Source: Candidatus Omnitrophota bacterium (GTDB taxonomy: Bacteria; Omnitrophota; Gorgyraeia; Duberdicusellales; 4484-171). Taken from it: a stretch of DNA of 15,581 nt. This document shows, piece by piece, positions 12,001-15,581 of this stretch (the first letter of the stretch is position 1; each line of letters begins with the position of its first letter). The notes below the pieces were generated by a model that saw nothing but the letters and a program-made list of their open reading frames with translations, was not told the DNA's origin and searched no databases. Both the position numbers and the translations under genes were made by a program. The stretch spans positions 1 to 15,581 of the forward strand of contig JAFGHG010000045.1 of the NCBI GenBank assembly GCA_016939345.1, read 5' to 3'.

Positions 12001-15000
12001 GCTTCCTGAAGGTTGCTTAGCAAATCTTCGCTTTCAAGTAATTCTTGTGAAATATCATTTTGGATATCAGATAATAATTGATATATTTCAGCAACAGCTG
12101 ACCTTATGCCTTGCGAAACATTGATAAGCAACTCTAATCTATGAAGCTCTGGGTGTCCGTAATCCTTTGTTGTCTGGAAAGTCCTGTTTCCCTCTTCTCC
12201 AACCCACTTCTGAAATACACGCAATTCTGCAAGTCCTAACCCGTGAAGGTCTTCAAATTCATTTACTGGCATTCCATAACTGCCGTCACGACGCCAGTAT
12301 TTTCCTGAAACATTTAAAGCTGTTATATGAGGCCAGGCATCGTAACTTGACCTTGCCAATCCGCTCTTATTTATTCCCGGTCCGTTATCGAGAACATAAA
12401 CAACTAAATACCGGCCTTCTCTTGCTATGGCCATTGATATCTTCAGTTCTCCCCCGTCAAAACCAGCTCTCTCTGCTGCTTCCTGGGCATTAGTCTTTAT
12501 ATTGGATATTACATTTTCAAGCTCCATTGGATCAACATTTACAATTAAATCATTCACTTCTTCGCCTGCTATAAGTTCATACTCTCTTATTTCTGCCATT
12601 ATCCTTGCCTGCTGTGCAATTTCAGCTACATGTCCTCCCGAGATCAGCTGGACCTTACGTGTTCCTCTAAATATATTTCTGCTGCTGGCAAGCATATCAA
12701 GGATTAAATCGATATCATCTAAAACCATACCGGATTTATCATCGATCTCAGCTATATCTTCATATTGAACAAGCACAAGCTCCAGCTCTCTTCGTAACTC
12801 CTGAAATCCTTCAATAATTGAATCAAAGCGCCTCTGCCATGATATGATATCATCATGAGTCGGCGGATTAATTAAGCCGGTTCCGATCTTAACATCATTG
12901 TGAAGCTGATTTAGGCCGCCTTTGCCGGAAAATAATCCTGAAAACCTCTTCCATATCCCATTAAGCCACTGGCTGGCATCATTATGAGACTCATCAAGAT
13001 GTGTGCTTATCTCCATACTTACCGCATGAATGTTGGCCTGCAAGCGAATCAATGCTACGACTAACTCTGTTGCTGATGAGTGATATAGCCTTCGTATTGC
13101 AACAGCTGCGTTTTCCCGGTCCTTTTCTTTCTCAAGCGGGGTCCTTAAATCATCGTCTGCGCTAAAAGAACCAGCCCGGCCCACGTAAACCATGGCTGCA
13201 ATTGAAGAAGCAACAGTCATCATAATAATAGTGGCCAAGTCTATGCTGCTTGAATCTGTGCTTTCTGCGGCAGTGATAATTGTTATACTGTTTATAGCTG
13301 CAATTCTTTCTCTTAAATCTTCAATGCGGGCTTTGCCACGGGCCCTGTTTATTTCACTGATTGATTTTATTAAGTTCAGTCCTATAGCGATGATGCCAAA
13401 AAAGATCAAAGAAGCTATTATTACCGTTAAACCTGCCTCAACAGTTAATGCCGCAGCTGCAAAAACTAAACCTGTAAGCATAAAGCGGTTTATAAATGCC
13501 TCATTGATTATTTCTTTTTCTGGTTCCAAAACCTTTACTCTTATGGCTGTAAACTGTTCTAAAGCTTCATATTTAGGAATAACCGATATTAATCTAAGGT
13601 TTTGATTTCTCTTTATGGCTTTTTTATAAAATCCTAAAGGATTATCTATTTCTGTAACTGGGCTGTCATCAATACTTAATCGTATTTCGTCTAGGCCGTG
13701 CTCTAGTGCCCAGGATGCTGCCTTATTTAATAAGCCCTGACCGATGCCCATGCCTTGAAATTGTGGCCTTACGGCTAATAGGGCTAAACCGGCAAAGGGC
13801 TTTGCCATGCTTTCAGCAACAAGGACTATGGCAAAACCGGCTATTTTTTCTGTATGCTCAAGCGAAGCTGCGATTAAAATATCAGCCTTTTCATCGAATA
13901 AAACTGACCTTATTAGGCGTATATCCTCTATTCTCTGCTCAGCCATAAAATCAGGGTCATCAACTGTTCCATATCTAAAGGCTTCAGCCTTTACGTCAAA
14001 TATTTCATCCAGCAGGCTTCCTTCATCGATATCATGGCTGTTTAAAGACAGGATAATGAATTTTTTGGCACCGGCTAACTGAGCTGCCCTGACTGTTCGG
14101 GTAAAAGCCAAAGCAACCAAGACGCTTATAAAAATAATGGCTTCAGCCAGAAGGGCAGCCTGATTAGAATTGCCACCGTTTCTGAAAACTCTCAACTGAA
14201 CATTCCTGCTTGTCCTTGCCTTGAACCAGCTCATATCATTTGTAAATTCTGCGATGGCTTCATCATTGATGCGTTTACCTCTTAGTGTTTGTCCGGCATC
14301 ATGGACACGGCCCAGAGCGAAGTAAAGCTTTCTTCCCTCTCGATATTGTGAAAGTATGTGCAAAAGATTAAGCCTTTCATCAGCCAATTGAGCATAATAT
14401 TTTCTCAACTCATCATCAGCCTCTCTAAGAGCTAAGATCTCATCGGTCATACGGTTATTAAAAAGTGTAGTAACCTCCATCCCAAGCTGCATCCCCTTTA
14501 ATCCTACCAGCTCTCTTAACTGATCCTCTGTCTCAACTTTTGTATATACACCTAAATCAAAGAACTGAACCTTGCCTTCGGAACTAATTCCTACATTTAT
14601 AAGAGTAGCATCGGTATTATAAATTCCGCTCATCCACATCTCGTCTAAAAGATCAAAGTAATCATCGATTATCTCTTTTGCTTTATCTATGTTTTTATGT
14701 GATTCAGCCACAACTAACCCATTGTGGATTTCACGTTTACCCTTTCTCATTCCGTCAGCATCAAGGTCAGCTAATGGGTGTATTTTATTCTGGACATAAA
14801 CAAAAGATGCTGGTTTCCAATTCGCGTATTTTGGATTCTTTATCATTAAATCCCGGTGTCTTTGCGGAAACCTGTTTATTGGATTCATAACCTCAATCAA
14901 ATTATCGGGAAGAATTACATTATCGACTTTTGTGGTATCAACCAGCCTCTCTCCTAGATTTGCCATGGCAATTTCGGCGCTTTCTATGCTGCTTTCCCCG

Positions 15001-15581
15001 TCGGGTACATGAACAAAAAAATCACCAACTTCATACACATAAAATTTCCAGCCGCTTTCCTTTCTGGGATTGCTTATCGGCCTCCACTTACTTAAATCGG
15101 CAAGTTCATCCCGTAACACCCTTTCAGCGGTTAATTCCTGGGTTTTTCTTCTTAAAATAGCCACTAACTCCTTCTCTGAAACTTTGCTTGCACGCAACAA
15201 TAACCAGTGAACTATAATTGATATTGCAATAAAGCTTGCTATTAATATCAAAGTTAAATCATTAGCCTGATCATGATTGTGTGATTCTTTTCTTCTGACA
15301 GTCATTGTTACATGGCCGAACTCGGGTTCGCCAAGCTTGACTTTTTCAATGGTCAAATCCTCATGCAGCTTTATTGCACCGGCTAATATTCCAAGAATCA
15401 AGGTTAAGCCTCTTTCTTCTTTGATATCCGGTGCTATTTGAATAATGGCCTCTCTAGAGCTAACTGATAATGGCTTGCCTTTCAGATCGGCAAATTTATA
15501 CTCATTCGATAAATCTTCTAATTCAAATATTTCAATTTCTGGATCAAAGCCAAGCGCAATTTCAAGATCTAGGGCACTATG
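3..15581 (-). CDS. Internal part of a giant multidomain membrane-threaded protein (at least 5193 codons, open at both ends)
   Basis: The minus-strand frame whose first codon is 15581..15579 runs to position 3 without a stop; I checked every in-frame triplet. The frame is identical at both edges, so there is no net frameshift. Recognisable domains appear in this one frame along most of the length: kinase-like, GNAT, histidine kinase, zinc protease, methyltransferase, M28 peptidase, transglutaminase, TPR and glycoside hydrolase. That shows it is genuine coding sequence and not a chance open frame. At least a dozen hydrophobic segments suggest repeated membrane crossing. Neither start nor stop is visible, so total length, signal peptide and regulation are unknown; internal ATG codons are frequent but nothing marks any as a start. 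Only three cysteine codons occur. The architecture fits giant genes reported in Omnitrophota, which is an inference. An alternative is a series of genes fused by lost stops, but the linkers and membrane helices look integrated. Confidence 0.96.
519..575 (-). repeat. Module signature copy B (RF...DDxWxxxEGxI)
   Basis: VFIRFIKEDDKWVLFEGQI matches the signature at bases 1179-1232 over its R-F, D-D, W, E-G and I positions, with a short length difference before D-D. It is read in the giant frame. The match is at protein level; I see no strong nucleotide repeat. Confidence 0.5.
1179..1232 (-). repeat. Module signature copy A (RF...DDxWxxxEGxI)
   Basis: SFMILRFNDDWSVYEGVI matches the signature at bases 519-575. 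It is followed by another charged beta stretch with a Gly-Glu-Asp-Gly turn. The similarity supports diverged internal repetition of a beta-rich unit. Confidence 0.5.
1497..2390 (-). other. Residues 4398-4695: unassigned alpha/beta region holding two of the three cysteines
   Basis: This stretch contains a helix pair around GLRQLGIALRAEQGLPAK. QYCGVTDVVGDAAYALKQIN follows (Cys 4447), then an aromatic-rich beta segment (SYTRGWGWWSQTFHYRV, YGKVYVEYDGKIRILP). A basic helix region with VKGCGTPGHQEHLRQLRRVF (Cys 4662) comes after that. The two Cys could form a disulfide or be partners in separate small motifs; nothing more is recognised. The beta part resembles the repeated modules further on. Confidence 0.45.
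2391..3326 (-). other. Residues 4086-4397: unassigned region, mostly helical, with one TPR-like unit
   Basis: The first 100 residues are mixed, with aromatic and Gly/Asn-rich turns (YNRAGFNAGNSIGYNLFRL, FIGPIITTGNGYGR); no family is recognised. Then helices dominate. One TPR-like repeat begins VTLNYLYARTLIALGQVDEA (bases 2666..2568). Near the end there is a short Ala/Glu/Lys coiled coil (AKQELEAAEKAFKEAQEKAR) and a Pro/Gln hinge. This is probably a structural scaffold between the hydrolase part and the beta-rich C-terminal part. Confidence 0.5.
3327..3623 (-). other. Residues 3987-4085: long coiled-coil or helical hairpin
   Basis: The stretch is almost purely helical and rich in Lys, Glu, Ala and Gln (SAYDKAKETLKQAQGLYSQA, EEKEKIKEEILEAYEAYLKS, ETEKEKIKVLELEAMRAAEE), with a heptad-like hydrophobic pattern. 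It directly follows the glycosidase-like barrel and may act as a rigid spacer or oligomerisation segment. Confidence 0.65.
3624..4412 (-). other. Residues 3724-3986: clan-A glycoside hydrolase-like TIM barrel
   Basis: LLGFILGNEPMF carries the N-E-P motif typical of the strand-4 acid/base in clan A glycosidases (Glu 3821). AVLIKEFAWST matches the strand-7 nucleophile segment (usually 'pl.itEfG'), giving Glu 3963. The 142-residue separation is within the clan range. Between them, YLVLGVNYYKDNNF fits strand 6 with its aromatic residues. Upstream, LSKGLRAWQGDMLDWY and the helix DPQVRNLLIERLEKMAQ fit the early barrel. The total of about 260 residues is slightly short for the clan. The fold points to hydrolysis of a beta-linked glycan; I cannot name the family or substrate. 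Both catalytic Glu residues are present, so activity is plausible. Confidence 0.68.
4413..4496 (-). other. Residues 3696-3723: putative double calcium-binding loop
   Basis: DYDRDGKMG and then NDKNRNGIQDAGEE are two consecutive D-x-D/N-x-D/N-G loops of the kind found in calcium-stabilised extracellular linkers. The second resembles the 'D.N.NGiqD.GE' start of SdrD B-type repeats. It joins the TPR-linker part to the glycoside-hydrolase-like barrel. Such loops usually work where calcium is plentiful, which suggests that this part is outside the cytoplasm. Confidence 0.6.
4821..5228 (-). other. Residues 3452-3587: four tandem TPR repeats
   Basis: Four consecutive 34-residue units are visible, starting at residues 3452, 3486, 3520 and 3554. 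The third, beginning YISAYADLGISLANQGR and continuing to AIELDNE, is a near-consensus TPR, with the usual Gly/Ala at position 8, Tyr/Leu at 11, Ala at 20 and Pro/Asp-type turn. The first and last are more degenerate. TPRs form superhelical protein-binding surfaces. Here they follow the transglutaminase-like domain immediately, so they may position its substrate. Confidence 0.9.
5295..5738 (-). other. Residues 3282-3429: transglutaminase-like cysteine-peptidase-fold domain (SirB1-like)
   Basis: EGNCISLSQFYLILAEEIGLKAYAI carries the nucleophile Cys 3354 at the start of a helix. This matches the 'GNCLSLa.ly..lAerlGl' segment of SirB1/transglutaminase core proteins. GHAAVLVIL gives His 3389 and VMIIDLG gives Asp 3405, completing the Cys-His-Asp triad in the expected order and spacing. 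A helical region of about 70 residues precedes it. The TPR array directly after it is also typical of SirB1-type proteins, supporting the assignment. Members may act as proteases, amidases or crosslinkers; the actual reaction cannot be told. Cys 3354 is one of only three cysteines in the window, which argues that it is kept for function. Confidence 0.8.
5758..5791. repeat. 7-bp tandem repeat (gatgtct, four full copies plus partial ends)
   Basis: Bases 5761-5788 are four exact copies of gatgtct, and period-7 matching extends from 5758 to 5791. Because 7 is not a multiple of 3, the copies are read in successive frames, giving QTSDIRHQTS in the protein. The repeat lies in a low-complexity linker between the M28 and transglutaminase-like domains. 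Gain or loss of one unit by slipped-strand replication would shift the frame and cut off everything downstream; change by three units would keep it. Confidence 0.9.
5895..6965 (-). other. Residues 2873-3229: M28-family zinc peptidase-like domain with an altered last metal site
   Basis: M28 enzymes are co-catalytic zinc aminopeptidases or carboxypeptidases. Motifs in order: LGAHYDAYNGVGANDNATG, giving the His 3035/Asp 3037 pair and the bridging Asp 3046; FFTAEEDGDVGS with catalytic Glu 3078 and ligand Glu 3079; VVDMIGD with Asp 3107; and a stretch ending DDDEFQRLGIPTVFI, the usual substrate-site strand. The fifth ligand normally lies in 'yH...D..d.id'. Here the segment reads YFNGPGDIIDHIDFEGF, so Phe 3196 or Asn 3197 stands where the His should be. 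An insertion of about 90 residues sits before the first ligand strand. The fold call is strong; full activity is doubtful. Confidence 0.85.
6966..7859 (-). other. Residues 2575-2872: soluble, mainly helical region of unknown function
   Basis: About 300 residues follow the last membrane segment. The first third contains Gly-rich turns (FEYIGGREMGEII and LLEGGEKGAISWG) and a segment with DPGSQITQGIHNNIANVG. The remainder is charged amphipathic helix (RQALKELEKADLANE, EETVRIAKGALEYEDVREVV), ending in a linker rich in Asp, Gln and Gly. No catalytic motif or known family is apparent. It may be a spacer or an adaptor ahead of the M28 domain. Confidence 0.5.
7860..9173 (-). other. Residues 2137-2574: multi-helix membrane region of unknown family
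   Basis: At least seven hydrophobic segments are visible. They lie at about residues 2137-2159 (FHLGLLIGAAKMSIHIAY), 2162-2189 (contains VFIPSLLVLLAVFYLW), 2258-2306 (two segments, with VAFILGALGIAVTGGI and a Trp/Phe-rich helix), 2369-2404 (contains ALMFLLGRLQLVIIGSLIA), 2422-2442 (contains ILGGVFRTAVIVLGLKLV) and 2549-2574 (contains FMIITSWIIIPLAAFYYY). Between them lie charged helical loops, including a Lys/Asp/Glu-rich one (LSAEDKKKIDTLEDR). I recognise no transporter signature. It could be a channel, an anchor or a translocation path for the downstream hydrolases. Confidence 0.6.
9249..9326. repeat. 78-bp GC-rich palindromic element inside the reading frame
   Basis: Perfect 9-bp inverted arms (aaggccggc at 9249-9257, gccggcctt at 9318-9326) enclose a second hairpin: cgaagct at 9273-9279 and agcttcg at 9293-9299. 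The inner stem can be extended by three pairs if one base bulges. Local G+C is about 60% (37 of 60 bases in 9241-9300), against roughly 40% around it. The length is exactly 26 codons and it encodes a Ser/Arg/Gly/Ala-rich linker just after a membrane helix. It resembles palindromic elements that insert in frame into genes (such as the Rickettsia palindromic elements), but without other copies in view this is inference. A terminator is unlikely: no stop codon and no T-tract. Confidence 0.6.
9327..9374 (-). other. Residues 2070-2085: transmembrane helix
   Basis: AIVLIILGIALIIGII follows the methyltransferase C-terminus and a neutral linker (TTEYTAQNSQVLN). It precedes a strongly basic stretch (KAGKSLSERRSSIRG). 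The charge difference across this helix is the clearest in the window and indicates that its C-terminal side is cytoplasmic. Confidence 0.8.
9423..10259 (-). other. Residues 1775-2053: class I SAM-dependent methyltransferase domain
   Basis: The glycine-rich SAM-binding motif I is seen as YNIGANGVFSGQVEEML, followed by an acidic strand end (DIDLIDL). ADINQGLPIPDNHLDFVIA is the typical segment reading 'D...lPfpd.sfD.v'. AHIFEHVDRDNLAEEVNRVL matches the post-motif 'HvlEHv.d...al.E..RvL' of Methyltransf_11-type enzymes, and NDGGRAFVVLHH is the next strand. The final strands end at ELAWGVILEK. Between the core and that end lie about 110 residues of mostly helical, basic sequence, larger than usual and possibly a substrate-binding cap. 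SAM is cytoplasmic, but the flanking helices at 1307-1323 and 2070-2085 would place this domain opposite the kinase. The acceptor substrate is unknown. Confidence 0.78.
10581..11405 (-). other. Residues 1393-1667: HExxH zinc metalloprotease-like domain (gluzincin, M48-like)
   Basis: LALAHETGHTLVSYE contains the zinc-binding motif HETGH at residues 1517-1521, with Glu 1518 as the expected catalytic base. About 25 residues later, GEYFGDILTDVFAG provides an E-x-x-x-D motif (Glu 1542, Asp 1546), the third zinc ligand arrangement of gluzincins. Further on, SPHAAARTQLK (His 1587) resembles the conserved H-P-x(n)-R segment of M48 peptidases. The surroundings are strongly helical, as in that family. 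Family assignment to M48 is tentative; protease function is well supported by the motif set. It sits between a membrane helix and the methyltransferase and could act on the giant protein itself or on external substrates; neither can be decided from sequence. Confidence 0.72.
11613..11663 (-). other. Residues 1307-1323: transmembrane helix
   Basis: LILALSLIASVLIIGMV follows a basic segment (IKHKNQ) directly after the kinase ATPase domain. It separates the kinase from the zinc-protease-like domain. By the positive-inside rule the N-terminal side is cytoplasmic, which places the protease and the following methyltransferase on the far side unless a further crossing has been missed. Confidence 0.75.
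11697..13157 (-). other. Residues 809-1295: sensor histidine kinase module with GHKL ATPase
   Basis: Histidine kinases autophosphorylate a His in a dimerisation helix using ATP bound by a GHKL domain. The ATPase motifs are visible in order. The N box is ELENVISNIKTNAQEA (about 1020-1035). The G1 box is LDNGPGI (Asp 1065). The G2 box is HGLGLAEL (about 1113-1120). The closing strand is SSGTTVAVYLPL (about 1281-1292). The 200 residues before the N box are mostly helical. The phosphoacceptor His is not certain: candidates are in RRLYHSSATELVVAL and in LHNDVKIGTGLI, and neither is a textbook H box. Between G2 and the final strand there are about 170 residues instead of roughly 25-30, listed separately. 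No receiver domain is seen in the window. Confidence 0.8.
11745..12182 (-). other. Residues 1134-1280: helical insertion within the GHKL ATPase domain
   Basis: After the G2 box the sequence leaves the expected short link to the last beta-strand and enters about 145 residues of mostly amphipathic helices. These begin with a turn containing DYGHPELHRLELLINVSQG. The last strand and its GTT motif appear only afterwards. The insert carries a His-rich start (HPELH from residue 1143) and several heptad-like helices (for example LLESEDLLSNLQEAVGYF). It may be a docking, regulatory or second dimerisation element; no family is recognised. Confidence 0.6.
13182..13481 (-). other. Residues 701-800: four-helix membrane bundle before the histidine kinase
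   Basis: Two long hydrophobic segments form a hairpin (MLTGLVFAAAALTVEAGL, then LTVIIASLIFFGIIAIG). A basic loop with RARGKAR and LRER follows. Then come a shorter hydrophobic stretch (IAAINSITIITAA), a small polar turn (ESTDSSSID), and a last helix (LATIIMMTVASSIAAMVYV). With four crossings and the basic loop inside, both the preceding acetyltransferase and the following kinase would be cytoplasmic. This is the usual arrangement of a membrane-bound sensor kinase. The third segment is the weakest. Confidence 0.65.
13569..14066 (-). other. Residues 506-671: GNAT-family N-acetyltransferase domain
   Basis: GNAT enzymes transfer an acetyl group from acetyl-CoA to an amine. The acetyl-CoA pyrophosphate-binding motif A is clear: VRPQFQGMGIGQGLLNKA at residues 604-621, containing Q-x-x-G-x-G at 609-614, preceded by a hydrophobic strand (GLALLAV). 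The later NPLGFYKKA (Asn 647, Tyr 652) matches the usual N-x-x-x-x-F-Y motif B, where the Tyr often acts as general acid. A leading strand-helix unit (FIILSL, then a helix with AEAFRYG) fits the GNAT N-terminal half. Length of about 165 residues is normal. It is followed directly by a four-helix membrane bundle and a histidine kinase, so it may be the sensory or effector partner of that kinase. The substrate cannot be predicted. Confidence 0.82.
14103..14537 (-). other. Residues 349-493: helical linker and transmembrane helix
   Basis: About 110 residues of charged, helix-forming sequence (for example EADDELRKYYAQLADERLN) follow the kinase-like fold, then a basic stretch and an Asn/Gly-rich turn. 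Residues 475-493 (bases 14159..14103) form a hydrophobic helix, AALLAEAIIFISVLVALAF. It leads directly into the acetyltransferase domain through TRTVRAAQLAGAKK. No enzymatic motif is visible in the helical part. Confidence 0.6.
14538..15053 (-). other. Residues 177-348: protein-kinase-like fold
   Basis: The segment GIYNTDATLINVGI, then GKVQFFDLG, has the layout of a kinase catalytic loop and magnesium-binding motif. The Asp at residue 324 is followed five residues later by Asn 329, and 13 residues later by Asp 342 of a DLG motif. This is the same spacing as D166, N171 and D184 of protein kinase A. A long amphipathic helix before it (IIDDYFDLLDEMW) fits helix E, and SFVYVQNKIHPL fits the strand leading into the hinge. 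I cannot confidently place the ATP-anchoring lysine or a glycine-rich loop, so this could be an atypical or inactive kinase, or another kinase-fold enzyme such as a small-molecule phosphotransferase. It lies between two predicted membrane helices. Confidence 0.55.
15195..15581 (-). other. Residues 1-129: unassigned segment ending in a transmembrane helix
   Basis: The first 105 or so residues alternate short acidic and hydrophobic stretches, suggesting a small alpha/beta unit continued from upstream; I do not recognise a family. A hydrophobic helix follows at residues 109-129 (bases 15257..15195), starting LTLILIASFIAISIIVHW. It is preceded by a charged, His- and Asn-rich linker (RRKESHNHDQAND) and followed by a basic stretch with RASK and LRRK. 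By the positive-inside rule the following domain would be cytoplasmic, although both flanks carry basic residues. Confidence 0.6.

Noticed and set aside
12167..12768. Two overlapping plus-strand open frames opposite the histidine kinase
   Set aside because: The minus frame here holds the N, G1 and G2 boxes of a GHKL ATPase, so the plus-strand frames are shadows.
13192..13605. Plus-strand open frame of 137 codons with hydrophobic stretches
   Set aside because: It mirrors the membrane helices and the end of the GNAT domain of the minus frame; the Ile/Ala/Val-rich look is the reverse complement of those helices. No ribosome binding site stands out.
1..15581. CRISPR array, tRNA or rRNA gene, insertion sequence, promoter or intergenic regulatory site
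   Set aside because: No regularly spaced repeats, RNA-gene signatures or transposase motifs were seen, and the whole window is coding with no intergenic gap.

Overview
The whole window lies inside one gigantic protein-coding gene on the minus strand. Read from position 15581 down to position 3, a single frame runs for 5193 codons without a stop. I went through every in-frame triplet, and the frame is the same at both edges. Neither the true start nor the stop is in the window, so the full protein is larger than 5193 residues. I see no intergenic space, promoter, RNA gene, CRISPR array, insertion sequence or terminator. Residue numbers below count from the right edge, residue 1 being the codon at 15581..15579.

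Layout from N- to C-terminus (right to left): an unassigned segment and a membrane helix (1-129); a protein-kinase-like fold (177-348); a helical region and a membrane helix (349-493); a GNAT acetyltransferase (506-671); a four-helix membrane bundle (701-800); a histidine-kinase module with a GHKL ATPase (809-1295); a membrane helix (1307-1323); an HExxH zinc-protease-like domain (1393-1667); a class I methyltransferase (1775-2053); a membrane helix (2070-2085) and a further membrane region (2137-2574); an unassigned helical region (2575-2872); an M28 peptidase-like domain (2873-3229); a transglutaminase-like domain (3282-3429) with four TPRs (3452-3587); a calcium-loop segment (3696-3723); a clan-A glycoside hydrolase-like barrel (3724-3986); a coiled coil; and about 1100 residues of helical and then beta-rich, partly repetitive sequence.

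The protein resembles a string of normally separate signalling and hydrolytic enzymes threaded on membrane segments. Genes of this size and mosaic, membrane-threaded make-up have been described in Candidatus Omnitrophota (including Candidatus Velamenicoccus archaeovorus), where giant proteins are thought to take part in attack on other cells. That phylum is my best guess for the source, but it is an inference from architecture, not a search result. The local base composition is AT-rich (roughly 40% G+C by eye), with one GC-rich palindromic patch.

Most striking points: the size; only three cysteine codons in 5193, one of them the predicted transglutaminase nucleophile; cofactor-dependent enzymes that the membrane segments would place on both sides of the membrane; a four-copy 7-bp tandem repeat that could switch the frame; a 78-bp in-frame palindromic element; an M28 domain lacking its last metal-binding histidine; and an ATPase domain split by a helical insertion of about 145 residues.
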